From assembly GCF_011300455.1 (NCBI RefSeq), contig NZ_CP049869.1, forward strand, positions 248,001 through 312,000: a DNA stretch of 64,000 nt. The letters run 5' to 3'. Below, piece by piece: positions 8,978 to 18,490 of this stretch (the first letter of the stretch is position 1; the number at the start of each line of letters is the position of its first letter). Source of the DNA: Sphingomonas piscis. Lineage in GTDB: Bacteria; Pseudomonadota; Alphaproteobacteria; Sphingomonadales; Sphingomonadaceae. Made by a program: the position numbers and the translations under genes. A model generated the notes under the pieces. The model saw only the letters and a list, made by a program, of their open reading frames with translations, was not told the origin of the DNA and did not search any database.

Positions 8978-10459
8978 GTGGATCAGCCAAGGGTCAAGCG
9001 CGTCGTCATCGCCGGCGGCGGAACGGCAGGCTGGGTCGCCGCCTTCGGTCTGGTGCGCCAGCTTGGGCCCTTGCTCGACATCACCCTCATCGAGTCCGAC
9101 GAGATCGGCACCGTCGGTGTCGGCGAATCCACCATCCCGACTGCGCACACCTTCCACAAGTATATGGGCATCGACGAACGCGCGTTCATGTCCGCAACCA
9201 ATTCCACCTTCAAGCTTGGCATCAGCTTCGAAAATTGGGCGCACGACGGCGACCGCTACATCCACTCGTTCGGCACGTTGGGCCGTGGTACCTGGCTGGC
9301 CGATTTCCACCACTTCTGGCTGCAGGCGCGGGCTCAGGGCTTCGCCGCCGACATCGGCGACTATTGCCTGGAACATCAGGCAGCGGCCGCGGAAAAGTTC
9401 GCGATCGGCGAGCAGGCCAGCGTCAACTATGCCTATCACCTCGATGCGACGCCCTACGGCCAGTATTTGCGCACGCTCGCCGAGGCGCGTGGGGTCAAGC
9501 GCGTCGAAGGCAAGATCCGCTCAGTCCAGCAGCATGCGGCCAGCGGCGACATCGAAGCGCTCGAGCTGGAGTCCGGTGAGCGGATCGAAGGCGACCTCTT
9601 CATCGACTGCACCGGCTTTCGTGGCCTGCTGATCGAACAAACGCTGAAGGCCGGGTTCGAGGATTGGGACCATTGGCTCCCGACGGACAGCGCGCTTCCC
9701 GTTCAGACGGAATCGGTCGGCGCGCCCAGGCCCTACACCCGCGCCGTCGCGCATCGCGCCGGCTGGCGGTGGCAGATCCCGCTACAGCACCGCGTCGGCA
9801 ACGGCCTTGTCTTTTCCAGCGCCCACATGTCCGAAGAGGAAGCACGCGCCCTCTTCGCCACAGAGCTTGAAGGCACTCCCCTGTTCGAGCCGCGCCTGAT
9901 CCGGTTCAAGGCCGGCCGCCGGCGCAAATCTTGGGTCAAAAATTGCATCGCGCTCGGCCTGTCGAGCGGCTTCGTCGAGCCGCTTGAGTCCACCAGCATC
10001 CACCTCATCATGATTGCCGTCACCCGGCTGCTTCAGATGTTTCCGTTTGGCGGCGTCACCCCCGACGTCCGCGATCGCTTCAATCACATGGCGGACCGCG
10101 AGATCATCGGCATCCGCGACTTCATCATCCTCCATTACCACGCGACGGAGCGGGACGATTCCGAATTCTGGCGATACGTCCGCACCATGGACGTGCCCGA
10201 CACGCTGAAAGAGCGGATGGAGCTCTTCCGCGAACATGCGCACGCTTATCAGGACAGCCACGACCTGTTCCGTGTCGACAGCTGGGTACAGGTGCTGCTT
10301 GGCCAGCGCATCGAACCGCAATGTTGGCACCAGGTCGCGCGCACCATGAGTGACGACCAGCTGAAGGGGGCACTCGGCGCGTTGCAGTCCAATATCGCCA
10401 AGGCGGTCCAGGCGATGCCACAGCATGGCACCTTTCTTCCGCGCTACCTGGGGGCGTAG
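8978..10459 (+). CDS. Flavin-dependent tryptophan halogenase family protein
   Basis: The 493-residue protein shows the FAD motif GGGTAGW (13-19), the GEST flavin motif (49-52), Lys79 in STFKLGISF at the same position as the catalytic lysine of PrnA, the halogenase motif WRWQIP (263-268), and Glu337 in EPLESTSIH, equivalent to the second catalytic residue. The halogenation chemistry therefore looks intact. It requires reduced flavin from a separate reductase, which is not in the window. The start is GTG 8978, eight bases after the JmjC-like gene. The substrate may not be free tryptophan: TonB-receptor-linked members of this family with other substrates are known. Confidence 0.88.
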   Translation: MDQPRVKRVVIAGGGTAGWVAAFGLVRQLGPLLDITLIESDEIGTVGVGESTIPTAHTFHKYMGIDERAFMSATNSTFKLGISFENWAHDGDRYIHSFGTLGRGTWLADFHHFWLQARAQGFAADIGDYCLEHQAAAAEKFAIGEQASVNYAYHLDATPYGQYLRTLAEARGVKRVEGKIRSVQQHAASGDIEALELESGERIEGDLFIDCTGFRGLLIEQTLKAGFEDWDHWLPTDSALPVQTESVGAPRPYTRAVAHRAGWRWQIPLQHRVGNGLVFSSAHMSEEEARALFATELEGTPLFEPRLIRFKAGRRRKSWVKNCIALGLSSGFVEPLESTSIHLIMIAVTRLLQMFPFGGVTPDVRDRFNHMADREIIGIRDFIILHYHATERDDSEFWRYVRTMDVPDTLKERMELFREHAHAYQDSHDLFRVDSWVQVLLGQRIEPQCWHQVARTMSDDQLKGALGALQSNIAKAVQAMPQHGTFLPRYLGA

Positions 10460-10500
10460 CCGCTACACTACCCCCGTGGACCAGTCTTAGATGTCGCCCG

Positions 10501-12516
10501 CTACCAGATCCGCACCCTTTTCTCCGGCGGCAGGTAGAACTTCGAGTCCGGCCCGATCCCGAACGCCTGGTACCACGCGTCGAGGTTCCTCAACGGCCCG
10601 ATGATGCGGAAACGCTCGGGGCTGTGCGGGTCGGAGGCGACCTGAGTCTTGATCGCATCCTCGCGCGCCTTCCCGCGCCAGGCCTGCGCAAAGGCAAGGA
10701 AGAAGCGCTGGTCGCCGGTCAGACCGTCGAGTACCGGCGCGGCCTTGCCGTTCAGCGACACTTTGTACGCTTCGTAGGCGACCTCCAGCCCCGACATGTC
10801 GCCGATATTTTCGCCCATCGTAAAGTCGCCGTTGATGAAGGTTCCCGGCGCCGCTTCGTAGGAAGAATATTGCTTCCCCAACTCGCTGGTCAGCGCCTTG
10901 AACTTGGCAAGGTCCTCCGCCGTCCACCAGTTGCGAAGCTTGCCCGCAGAGTCAAACTTCGCCCCCTTGTCGTCGAAACCGTGCATGATCTCATGCCCGA
11001 TCACCGCCCCGATGGCGCCATAATTCACCGCAGGATCCGCCGACAGGTCGAACAAGGGCGCCTGCAGGATCCCCGCCGGGAACACGATCTTGTTCTGCAG
11101 GAAGCTGTTGTATGCGTTAACGGTCGCCGGGCTCAACGACCACTTCTTGCGGTCGACCGGCTTGCCCAGATCCTCCATCGCATAAGCCCAGTCGAGCCGG
11201 GTCGATTGCTTGACGTTGCCGTACAGGTCGTCCGCCTTCAGCTGCAGCGCCGAATAGTCGCGGAACTTGTCGGGGTAGCCGACCATCACCTGCATATTGT
11301 CGAGCTTGGCAAGCGCCTCTGTCTTGGTTGCCTGGCTCATCCAGCCATTGCCCCGGATGCGCTGCGCAGCCGCCTTTTTGAGATTGCCGACCAGCCGCTC
11401 CATCTCGCTCTTCGACTGAGGCGAGAAATATCGCTCGACGTAGGTCTTGCCGACCAGGTCGCCCAGCCGGTCGTCCACTTGGTCGATTCCGCGGCGCCAG
11501 CGCGGCCGCAATTGCTGCACGCCCGACAATGTCTTGGTGAACTCGAAGCGGCTGTCGACGAAGCGCTTGGAAAGGAAGGGCGACGCCTGGTCGGCGATCT
11601 TGAACCGCTGCCAGTTCTTCAGCACCGACAGCGGCGTTCGGTCGTACAAGGCCGCAAGTGCCTTCACCGCTGTATTGTCCGCCACCATCAGCTTGGGGAC
11701 GCCGTCCACCTTGGCGGTCTTGAGGTAATTCGCCCAGTCGACTCCCGGTGCGTAGCGCGCAAGCTCGGCCGGGGACATCTGGTTGTTGAGCTTGGTGAAG
11801 TCGCGGAGGTCGGTCTTGTCCCACGACAGCTTGGCGATCTCGGTTTCGAACTTCAGCACCGAATCCGCCGTCGCTGCCGGGTTGGGCGTGCCCGTCATCT
11901 TCAAAGTTCGTTCGACATAAGCACGATAGGCGTCCCGCTGCCGCTTATGCTGGTCGAGAAGGTAATAATCCTTGTCAGGAAGCCCCATCCCGGACGTTTC
12001 GACATAGAGGATGTTGACTCTGGAATCGTCCGGGTTGGGCAGGATGCCCACCCCGAACACGGTGCCGCCGAAGTCCGACAAGGTTTCCGCCATGAAACGG
12101 GTGAACGCGGACTTGGTGGACACTGCATCGAGCTTCGCGAGGTCGGCGCGAAGCGGCTTGTCGTCGAGTTGCTCCAGCCGCGCCTCATCGATGTAGCTGG
12201 CGTAGAACGCGCCAAGTGCGCTGTCCTTGGGCGCGCCGGTGATGATCTCCCGAAGCCGGTCCTGCGTGCGGTTGTAAAGATCGTAACCGACGCTGGTCTG
12301 CGCCTGGTCGGCCGGGATCTCGTTGCTGTCGATCCAGCGGCCCGCGGCATAACGCTCGAAATCGTCGCCCGGCTTCACCGACAGGTCGCGGGTGGACAGG
12401 TCGACGCCCCAGGTGCCGTAGCGGACTGGCTGGGCGTTCTTAGATTGCGCCAAGGTCGGCGTTGCCAGCGGTGTCGATACTGCAAGCAAGAGGAGAATCT
12501 GTGCGGTTTGCTTCAT
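10501..12516 (-). CDS. M13 family zinc metallopeptidase (PepO/neprilysin type), secreted
   Basis: The 671-residue protein has a signal peptide (MKQTAQILLLLAVSTPLATP, then LAQ), the zinc motif HEIMH at 508-512 in VIGHEIMHGFDDKGAKFD, and the third ligand in GENIGDMSG (Glu569, Asp573). It ends in RIW, the conserved C-terminus of M13 enzymes. Members cleave small peptides outside the cytoplasm. I chose the start at 12516 because GGGGGC lies just upstream and it opens the signal peptide. The gene converges on the halogenase with 41 bp between, and diverges from uvrA. Confidence 0.9.
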   Translation of the reverse strand: MKQTAQILLLLAVSTPLATPTLAQSKNAQPVRYGTWGVDLSTRDLSVKPGDDFERYAAGRWIDSNEIPADQAQTSVGYDLYNRTQDRLREIITGAPKDSALGAFYASYIDEARLEQLDDKPLRADLAKLDAVSTKSAFTRFMAETLSDFGGTVFGVGILPNPDDSRVNILYVETSGMGLPDKDYYLLDQHKRQRDAYRAYVERTLKMTGTPNPAATADSVLKFETEIAKLSWDKTDLRDFTKLNNQMSPAELARYAPGVDWANYLKTAKVDGVPKLMVADNTAVKALAALYDRTPLSVLKNWQRFKIADQASPFLSKRFVDSRFEFTKTLSGVQQLRPRWRRGIDQVDDRLGDLVGKTYVERYFSPQSKSEMERLVGNLKKAAAQRIRGNGWMSQATKTEALAKLDNMQVMVGYPDKFRDYSALQLKADDLYGNVKQSTRLDWAYAMEDLGKPVDRKKWSLSPATVNAYNSFLQNKIVFPAGILQAPLFDLSADPAVNYGAIGAVIGHEIMHGFDDKGAKFDSAGKLRNWWTAEDLAKFKALTSELGKQYSSYEAAPGTFINGDFTMGENIGDMSGLEVAYEAYKVSLNGKAAPVLDGLTGDQRFFLAFAQAWRGKAREDAIKTQVASDPHSPERFRIIGPLRNLDAWYQAFGIGPDSKFYLPPEKRVRIW

Positions 12517-12717
12517 GGCAGCCCCCATTCTGTAACAGTGTTGTTCGGGTGAGTTCGCACACCGGGCCAAGCACAATCGACCAAGTCTACGCTGGCGTCG
12601 ATGAAACGCGGCTGATTACGTGCAAAGTCCGTCCTTGCGCGCAACTTGCACCAGCGCCCCGCGCACCCATCTCCACCACGCCGCGTTGACCGGGGGAGCC
12701 GCCTGACGTAGCAATCA

Positions 12718-12732
12718 GAACAAAGCTGGAAC
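12718..12732. promoter_or_regulatory. LexA (SOS) box before uvrA
   Basis: GAAC-AAAGCTG-GAAC is an exact match to the alphaproteobacterial LexA consensus GAAC-N7-GAAC (equally GTTC-N7-GTTC on the other strand). It ends 12 bp before the uvrA ATG, so LexA binding would cover the translation start region and block transcription until DNA damage. Confidence 0.8.
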
Positions 12733-12744
12733 GAAGCCGACGCG

Positions 12745-15708
12745 ATGCTGACTCATATTTCCGTACGGGGCGCTAGAGAACACAACCTCAAGGGCGTCGA
12801 CATCGACATCCCGCGTGAGAGCCTGACGGTGATCACCGGCCTGTCCGGCTCGGGCAAATCCTCCCTCGCCTTCGACACCATCTATGCCGAGGGGCAGCGT
12901 CGCTACGTCGAGAGCCTGTCGGCCTATGCTCGCCAGTTCCTTGAGATGATGCAGAAGCCGGACGTCGAGCATATCGACGGCCTCTCCCCTGCCATCTCGA
13001 TCGAGCAGAAGACCACATCGCGCAACCCGCGCTCCACGGTCGCCACCGTCACCGAAATCTACGATTACATGCGCCTGCTCTGGGCGCGCGTCGGCATCCC
13101 CTATTCGCCCGCGACCGGCCTCCCCATCGAGGCGCAGCAGGTCAGCCAGATGGTGGATCGCACCATGGCGCTCCCCGAGGGCAGCCGCCACTACCTGCTC
13201 GCCCCCGTCGTCCGCGGCCGCAAGGGCGAGTATCGCAAGGAGCTCGCCGAATGGCAGAAGCTCGGCTTCACCCGCGTTCGCATCGACGGCGAGTTCTACC
13301 CGATCGAGGACGCTCCCGCGCTCGACAAGAAGTATAAGCATGACATCGAAGTAGTGGTCGACCGCATCGCCATCCGAGACGGCATCCAGAGCCGCCTCGC
13401 CGACAGCTTCGAAACCGCGCTTAAGCTCGCGGAAGGCCTCGCCTACCTCGATCCTGCCGATCCGCCCGCGGAAGAGCCCGCCAAGGCCGGCATGAAGCTC
13501 GACTTCGGCGCCCCTGGCCGCATCGTCTTTTCCGAAAAGTTCGCATGCCCCGTCAGCGGCTTCACCATCGCCGAGATCGAGCCGCGCCTCTTCTCGTTCA
13601 ACGCGCCGCAGGGCGCCTGCCCGGCCTGCGATGGCCTCGGCGAGAAGCTCGTCTTCGACCCCGACCTCATCGTCCCCAACCACAACCTCAGCATCGCCAA
13701 AGGCGCCGTGGTCCCCTGGGCCAAGTCCAACCCCCCCAGTCCCTATTACATGCAGGTGCTCTCCAGCCTCGCCCGCGCCTACGACTTCGACCTCCAGACC
13801 CCTTGGGCCGACCTGCCGGAGAGCGTCCACGCCCTCATCCTCACCGGCACGCAGGGCAAGCCCGTCACCCTCCGCTTCATCGACGGCCGCAAATCGTACG
13901 AGGTCAAGAAGCCGTTCGAAGGCGTGGTCGGCAACCTCAACCGTCGCCTGCTCCAGACCGAATCAGCCTTCATGCGCGAGGAGCTATCCCGCTACCAAAG
14001 CTCGCGCCCCTGCGAGGTCTGCCACGGCGCCCGCCTCAAGCCCGAGGCCCTGTCCGTGAAGATCGCCGGCGAGCACATCTCCGGCGCCGCCCAGCGCTCC
14101 GTCGCCGACGCCCACGCCTGGTTCGGCAGCCTCGAGGACAAGCTCACCCCGCAACAGCGCGAGATCGCCAAGGCCATCCTCAAGGAGATCAACGAGCGTC
14201 TCGGCTTCCTCCACAATGTCGGCCTCGACTATCTCCACCTCGACCGCACCTCCGGCACCCTGTCCGGCGGCGAGAGCCAGCGCATCCGCCTCGCCTCCCA
14301 GATCGGCTCCGGCCTGTCCGGCGTCCTCTACGTCCTCGACGAGCCAAGCATCGGCCTTCACCAGAAGGACAACGACCGCCTGCTTGAAACCCTTCAGCGG
14401 CTGAAATCCCTCGGCAACACCGTGCTGGTGGTCGAACATGACGAGGACGCTATCCGCTCCGCCGACCATGTCATCGACATGGGCCCGGGCGCCGGAGTCC
14501 ACGGCGGCGAGGTCGTCGCCTCCGGCACGCTCGACCAGATCCTCGCCTGCGAGAACAGCATCACCGCCGCCTACCTCTCCGGCCGGCGCGAGATCCCGCT
14601 TCCGCCCAAGCGCCGCAAGGGCAACGGCAAGAAGCTCACCGTCAAGGGCGCCACCGCCAACAACCTCCGCAGCGTCACCGCGTCGGTCCCGCTCGGCACC
14701 TTCACCTGCATCACCGGCGTCTCCGGCTCCGGCAAGTCCAGCTTCACCATCGACACGCTCTACGCCGGCGCCGCCCGCGCGCTCAACGGGGCCCGCATCG
14801 TCTGCGGCCCGTGCGAGAAGATCGACGGCCTCGCCAATCTCGACAAGGTCATCGACATCGACCAGTCGCCGATCGGCCGCACCCCGCGCTCCAACCCCGC
14901 CACCTACACCGGCGCCTTTACCCAGATCCGCGACTGGTTCGCCGGCCTGCCCGAAAGCGCCGCCCGCGGCTACAAGCCCGGCCGCTTCTCCTTCAACGTC
15001 AAGGGCGGCCGCTGCGAGGCGTGCCAGGGCGACGGCCTCCTGAAGATCGAAATGCACTTCCTGCCCGACGTCTACGTCACCTGCGACGTCTGCCACGGCG
15101 CCCGCTACAACCGCGAAACGCTCGAGGTGAAGTTCAAGGGCAAGTCGATTGCCGACGTGCTCGACATGACGGTCGAGGACGCCGCCGACTTCTTCAAGGC
15201 GGTGCCCGGCATCCGCGACAAGATGGCGATGCTGGTCGAGGTCGGCCTCGGCTACGTCAAGGTCGGGCAGCAGGCCACGACCCTGTCCGGCGGCGAGGCC
15301 CAGCGCGTCAAGCTCGCCAAGGAATTGAGCCGCCGCGCCACCGGCCAGACCCTCTACATCCTCGACGAGCCCACCACCGGCCTCCACTTCGAGGACGTCC
15401 GCAAACTCCTCGAAGTGCTCCAGCGCCTGGTCGACCAGGGCAACACCGTGGTGGTGATCGAACATAACCTCGACGTCATCAAGACGGCCGACTGGGTGAT
15501 CGACCTCGGCCCCGGCGGCGGGGTGAACGGCGGTGAGATCGTCGCGGTCGGCACGCCGGAGATGGTGGTGGCGGAGCCGAAGAGCTTCACGGGGCAGTAT
15601 CTGCGGCCGTTGCTGGAGCGGGCCAGCGTCAAGCCGGAGGTGGTGGAGGTGAAGGCGGCGAAGGCTGCGCGGAAGAAGCGGGTAGTTCAGGATATGGCGG
15701 CGGAGTAG
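12745..15708 (+). CDS. uvrA: Excinuclease ABC subunit A
   Basis: The 987-residue UvrA recognises DNA lesions in nucleotide excision repair together with UvrB. It has two ABC ATPase modules: Walker [10 protein letters not shown] at 32-40 and GVSGSGKSS at about 658-666, with signatures [12 protein letters not shown] and [12 protein letters not shown]. The C-terminal zinc finger is complete (CEACQGDG ... [10 protein letters not shown]). In the first zinc module the leading pair is degenerate (CPVSG instead of CPxC) while CPACDG remains. A Lys/Arg-rich tail ([13 protein letters not shown]) follows the last domain. It is transcribed alone; the LexA box just upstream indicates SOS induction. Confidence 0.97.
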   Translation: MLTHISVRGAREHNLKGVDIDIPRESLTVITGLSGSGKSSLAFDTIYAEGQRRYVESLSAYARQFLEMMQKPDVEHIDGLSPAISIEQKTTSRNPRSTVATVTEIYDYMRLLWARVGIPYSPATGLPIEAQQVSQMVDRTMALPEGSRHYLLAPVVRGRKGEYRKELAEWQKLGFTRVRIDGEFYPIEDAPALDKKYKHDIEVVVDRIAIRDGIQSRLADSFETALKLAEGLAYLDPADPPAEEPAKAGMKLDFGAPGRIVFSEKFACPVSGFTIAEIEPRLFSFNAPQGACPACDGLGEKLVFDPDLIVPNHNLSIAKGAVVPWAKSNPPSPYYMQVLSSLARAYDFDLQTPWADLPESVHALILTGTQGKPVTLRFIDGRKSYEVKKPFEGVVGNLNRRLLQTESAFMREELSRYQSSRPCEVCHGARLKPEALSVKIAGEHISGAAQRSVADAHAWFGSLEDKLTPQQREIAKAILKEINERLGFLHNVGLDYLHLDRTSGTLSGGESQRIRLASQIGSGLSGVLYVLDEPSIGLHQKDNDRLLETLQRLKSLGNTVLVVEHDEDAIRSADHVIDMGPGAGVHGGEVVASGTLDQILACENSITAAYLSGRREIPLPPKRRKGNGKKLTVKGATANNLRSVTASVPLGTFTCITGVSGSGKSSFTIDTLYAGAARALNGARIVCGPCEKIDGLANLDKVIDIDQSPIGRTPRSNPATYTGAFTQIRDWFAGLPESAARGYKPGRFSFNVKGGRCEACQGDGLLKIEMHFLPDVYVTCDVCHGARYNRETLEVKFKGKSIADVLDMTVEDAADFFKAVPGIRDKMAMLVEVGLGYVKVGQQATTLSGGEAQRVKLAKELSRRATGQTLYILDEPTTGLHFEDVRKLLEVLQRLVDQGNTVVVIEHNLDVIKTADWVIDLGPGGGVNGGEIVAVGTPEMVVAEPKSFTGQYLRPLLERASVKPEVVEVKAAKAARKKRVVQDMAAE

Positions 15709-15742
15709 GTGGAAGCGCAAATGCGCATTTCTCCTTCGGAAG

Positions 15743-16219
15743 TCAGATGCGCTGATCGAACCTCAGTCGAACAGACAGCCGAAGCTCCTCTTGCTCTGGA
15801 CGATCAAGTGATTCGATGCCGCGAAGGATAGCGTGACCGCTCTCTTCGTCTGTCGGATCATCGTAAATGTATATTGCTTGTATCGGAACTAAGGACAGTC
15901 GAATGTTCCGAAGATCGGCAGCACGCGCCAGCAATGCTCCTTCACCTGTGCGATTTTCACCTGCTAGCTCAACCGCCTTCTGCTGAAGGTCTTGGTCTGT
16001 GTAGTCGAGTCGCCGGACGACCGACACACCGTCGGCCTCGCCACAAACATTTGACATTTCCCGATCTTGAGGAGGGAAGAAGTCTTTACGTAAGAATGGA
16101 TCGAAATCAGGCTCCGCTATGCCGCTGTGTAGCAAGCGAGCGACAATTTCATTGTCGTTCACCGCGCCGTGATCTCCAGCACAGCAAGCTGTCGCCTCGG
16201 GTCGCGCAGTCCAATTCAT
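15743..16219 (-). CDS. Uncharacterised protein, third gene of a three-gene accessory cassette
   Basis: A 158-residue soluble acidic protein with no signal peptide or membrane segment. The arrangement FLRKDFFPPQDREMSNVCGEADGV, then a region rich in small residues, then GHAILRG near the C-terminus, resembles a sporadic family of short proteins I have seen only as hypothetical; no function can be given. It follows the 233-residue gene after 7 bp on the same strand. Base composition is visibly lower in GC than uvrA on one side and the 17.8-kb gene on the other. Confidence 0.7.
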   Translation of the reverse strand: MNWTARPEATACCAGDHGAVNDNEIVARLLHSGIAEPDFDPFLRKDFFPPQDREMSNVCGEADGVSVVRRLDYTDQDLQQKAVELAGENRTGEGALLARAADLRNIRLSLVPIQAIYIYDDPTDEESGHAILRGIESLDRPEQEELRLSVRLRFDQRI

Positions 16220-16226
16220 CTTACGG

Positions 16227-16928
16227 TCAGATTTGCAGCAACTTCAGGAAAAATCCAGTTTCGTGCGCGGCTTCTTCCACAGGTTTGTCAAGCTTCTCAA
16301 CTCGACCTGCTTTGGTTCTAACGAAACCAATAAGGTTCCCGTCGACGGCAAATACTATAGCTGCCGCGGCTGGATCTCGGCTCCAACGAAAACCAAACTC
16401 TCCCTCGGCATCGATGAACTTTGAAGGCGCTGGTACCCGCAGTACTTCAAGCAGACCAACTATCTCACGAGCCTTCCTGATTGAATCGGAAGATGGAGCT
16501 ACTGATCCTTGTCCAGCCCAACCGTCTTTGAGGGTCTCCCATCTTGCAAGAGAAACACGGACCCCTTCCCATCGCGCAGCTTTTCGAGGTGCGTTGGAGT
16601 AAACGTAAGTGGCAGGAGTGATCCGGTCGGCATTTTGCGAGCTTCGGAAATCTCGCGTGATTTTGGCCGTTCCCTTGTCGGCGGAAGAGTAATCGACCTC
16701 TTTGCAAACTGTCCACGGAATTCCCGAAAGAGGACCGTGATCGTTGAAGATCACGGGTGAAACTTCAACTTGCTTGCAAGCGAAAATCCAACGACCAACG
16801 TCCGTAGCACGAGCCGCAAGTGTCTCACGATCAAGAAGACTTGTCTCATCATCTAAATCGACGACCGACGACGACCATTTAGGAGCACGATGCTGAACGA
16901 TGTTATCGGATAAGGTAAGCATATCCAC
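16227..16928 (-). CDS. Uncharacterised protein with GWxGxG motif, middle gene of the cassette
   Basis: A 233-residue soluble protein. Its C-terminal half holds the pattern GWAGQGSVAPSSDSIRKARE, then LLEVLRVPAPSKFIDAEG and FGFRWS. This G-W-x-G-x-G / P / W pattern recurs in sporadically distributed bacterial proteins of unknown function. The start overlaps the upstream gene by 26 bp, so they are co-translated. Low GC compared with neighbours fits acquisition by transfer. No catalytic motif is visible. Confidence 0.7.
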   Translation of the reverse strand: MDMLTLSDNIVQHRAPKWSSSVVDLDDETSLLDRETLAARATDVGRWIFACKQVEVSPVIFNDHGPLSGIPWTVCKEVDYSSADKGTAKITRDFRSSQNADRITPATYVYSNAPRKAARWEGVRVSLARWETLKDGWAGQGSVAPSSDSIRKAREIVGLLEVLRVPAPSKFIDAEGEFGFRWSRDPAAAAIVFAVDGNLIGFVRTKAGRVEKLDKPVEEAAHETGFFLKLLQI

Positions 16929-17637
16929 TCTCTACTAGGGCTCTTGCGTCTGAGATAAGCTCTTCAAAGAGAGATCCGACATCAGCATCTGTTGTTGGTG
17001 TAGCGGGAGAGGTATTCACGTCAATATTCAGTACCGTTGCATGGTGCTCTTTAATCGTTGCTGACGGGGCTACTGACCCAGGCGTAACTTGCATCACGAA
17101 AATTTGCTGCGTGCCCACCCCCCAAGTTGCCAATCGATTTATCGTGACGCCAGTCTCCAGCGAACGCTGGATATTGAAGCGAAACTGAATGTCGATGGCG
17201 GAACTCGGGAGGTCTTCTCCAAGACGCACCTCGCTACGAAGGCGTTCAAGAGCCTCGGCTTGGGAACCTACCCGCTGAGCAGCATTGAGAACGACAGCCA
17301 ACCTTTGATGACGCAAAGGTTCGATCATCAACAAAAAGTAAGATCTTAAGACCTGAAGCGCCGTCTCAAGGTCTCCGATATGGCTCAGACCATCATCGTT
17401 ACGAGTCAAGCTGGTGAGACCTAGCTCTAACCGACCCAACTGCGCTGTAACTGCAGCTTGCAGCTCACCTACCGAACCGATTGCCGTTGCCGATGCAGCC
17501 TGCCCCGGTATGGAGGACTGAAAATTCTGAGGATTGGACTTAAACGCCCGCAACCACGGCTGCAGTGCGTCTGGAGTACCATCACCAGCTGGCTCGTGAA
17601 ACGCGACTGCAACGATAGATTCAACGAGCCAGCTCAT
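16903..17637 (-). CDS. Uncharacterised protein, possibly TIGR04255-like, first gene of the cassette
   Basis: A 244-residue soluble protein. RLAVVLNAAQRV, the late LNIDVNTSP strand and the closing helix LFEELISDARALVESGYAYLI are laid out like TIGR04255-family proteins, another sporadic family without known function; this is a weak by-eye likeness. It leads the three-gene unit (gaps: 26-bp overlap, then 7 bp). The upstream 186 bp to the next gene would hold the promoter. No integrase, repeat or att site is visible around the unit. Confidence 0.65.
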   Translation of the reverse strand: MSWLVESIVAVAFHEPAGDGTPDALQPWLRAFKSNPQNFQSSIPGQAASATAIGSVGELQAAVTAQLGRLELGLTSLTRNDDGLSHIGDLETALQVLRSYFLLMIEPLRHQRLAVVLNAAQRVGSQAEALERLRSEVRLGEDLPSSAIDIQFRFNIQRSLETGVTINRLATWGVGTQQIFVMQVTPGSVAPSATIKEHHATVLNIDVNTSPATPTTDADVGSLFEELISDARALVESGYAYLIR

Positions 17638-17823
17638 TCTTCCCTCACTTCCGGACGCATATCATATCGGCCGTCACCAAAGGGTTGACAAGCTCATCAC
17701 AAAGCAGCGCCGAGCTTCCGCCACACTCATTAGTCAGCGTGGACACAAAGCTTAGCAAAGAATTGCTACTCGCTGCGATCCGGCGACGCTCTGCTTTCCT
17801 GTTCAAGATGGCATTCTATGCCG

Positions 17824-18372
17824 TCACTGTATCTGCAAATCCTCGTCGAGGAACGCCTTCACGCCCGATCCGGCGAGGATCTGCGCGCTGGTTCCGGTTA
17901 CGAAGAAGCCGGCAACCGGCACCAGCGCGATCGCCGTCACCACGCCCGCCGTCCCAGTCACGCCCTTGTCGTCGAACGTGCCGCTGAGGCGGATCAGGCG
18001 GTCGCCGACGCGGGTGCTGAGCACGCGCGCCTCGATGCGGCCCGACTTGCCCCACATGCCCTTGCGGCGAACCTCGGTGATCTCGGCCGTGACCGGCGAC
18101 CCTGCCGGAATGACGACCTTGCCGCCAAGCAGCACGTCCGACGCAACTTCCATCCGGATGCGGTGCCCTTCGCGAAGCGCCTTGTTGTTGGAGTTGATCG
18201 TCTCGCTCATGCGCAGCGGAACTTCGGCCCCGGCGCGAAGCACCGACGGACCAGCCGGTGAAATGATGGTCGCATGCGCAGGCGCGGGAGCAACTGCCGC
18301 AACGGGTGCAACAGGCTGAACCGCCGCTGCCTGAAGCAGCGCGACAAGCGCGATCGAAGAATTGAAAGCCAA
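17824..18372 (-). CDS. Secreted protein of unknown function
   Basis: A 182-residue protein with a short N-terminal hydrophobic segment, then an Ala/Pro/Val-rich linker and a beta-rich core (VPLRMSETINSNNKALREGHR; VLLGGKVVIPAGSPVTAEITEV). This is typical of conserved sphingomonad envelope proteins without assigned role. The C-terminal third holds a hydrophobic stretch (GVVTAIALVPVAGFFVTG) that may be a membrane hairpin. The start is TTG at 18372, seven bases after a strong GGGGGAGG site; no better ATG lies nearby. Confidence 0.7.
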   Translation of the reverse strand: MAFNSSIALVALLQAAAVQPVAPVAAVAPAPAHATIISPAGPSVLRAGAEVPLRMSETINSNNKALREGHRIRMEVASDVLLGGKVVIPAGSPVTAEITEVRRKGMWGKSGRIEARVLSTRVGDRLIRLSGTFDDKGVTGTAGVVTAIALVPVAGFFVTGTSAQILAGSGVKAFLDEDLQIQ

Positions 18373-18490
18373 GTTATCCTCCCCCTTTTACTCCCGCTCC
18401 CCCGAGCGGATTGTAGCAGGATACTCGCTTCCGGAAGATAATCAAAAGTAAACGAAAGAGGTCAGGATCACTGACCATCCACCGCCCTGG

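Noticed and set aside
10624..12552. A 642-codon open frame opposite the M13 peptidase gene
   Set aside because: The peptidase motifs (HEIMH, GENIGD, RIW end) are on the other strand; this frame shows no recognisable family.
12543..12556. GTTC-N6-GTTC as a second LexA box in the uvrA/M13 intergenic region
   Set aside because: The spacer is six bases, not seven. A homopolymer miscall could explain it, but an exact box already exists at 12718-12732.
13984..15720. A 578-codon open frame antisense to uvrA
   Set aside because: It lies wholly opposite conserved uvrA sequence; the Gly/Ala/Asp/Val-rich composition reflects the complementary strand of GC-rich codons.
15709..17823. Prophage or transposon carrying the three-gene cassette
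   Set aside because: No integrase, transposase, terminal repeats or tRNA end is visible; only composition suggests transfer.
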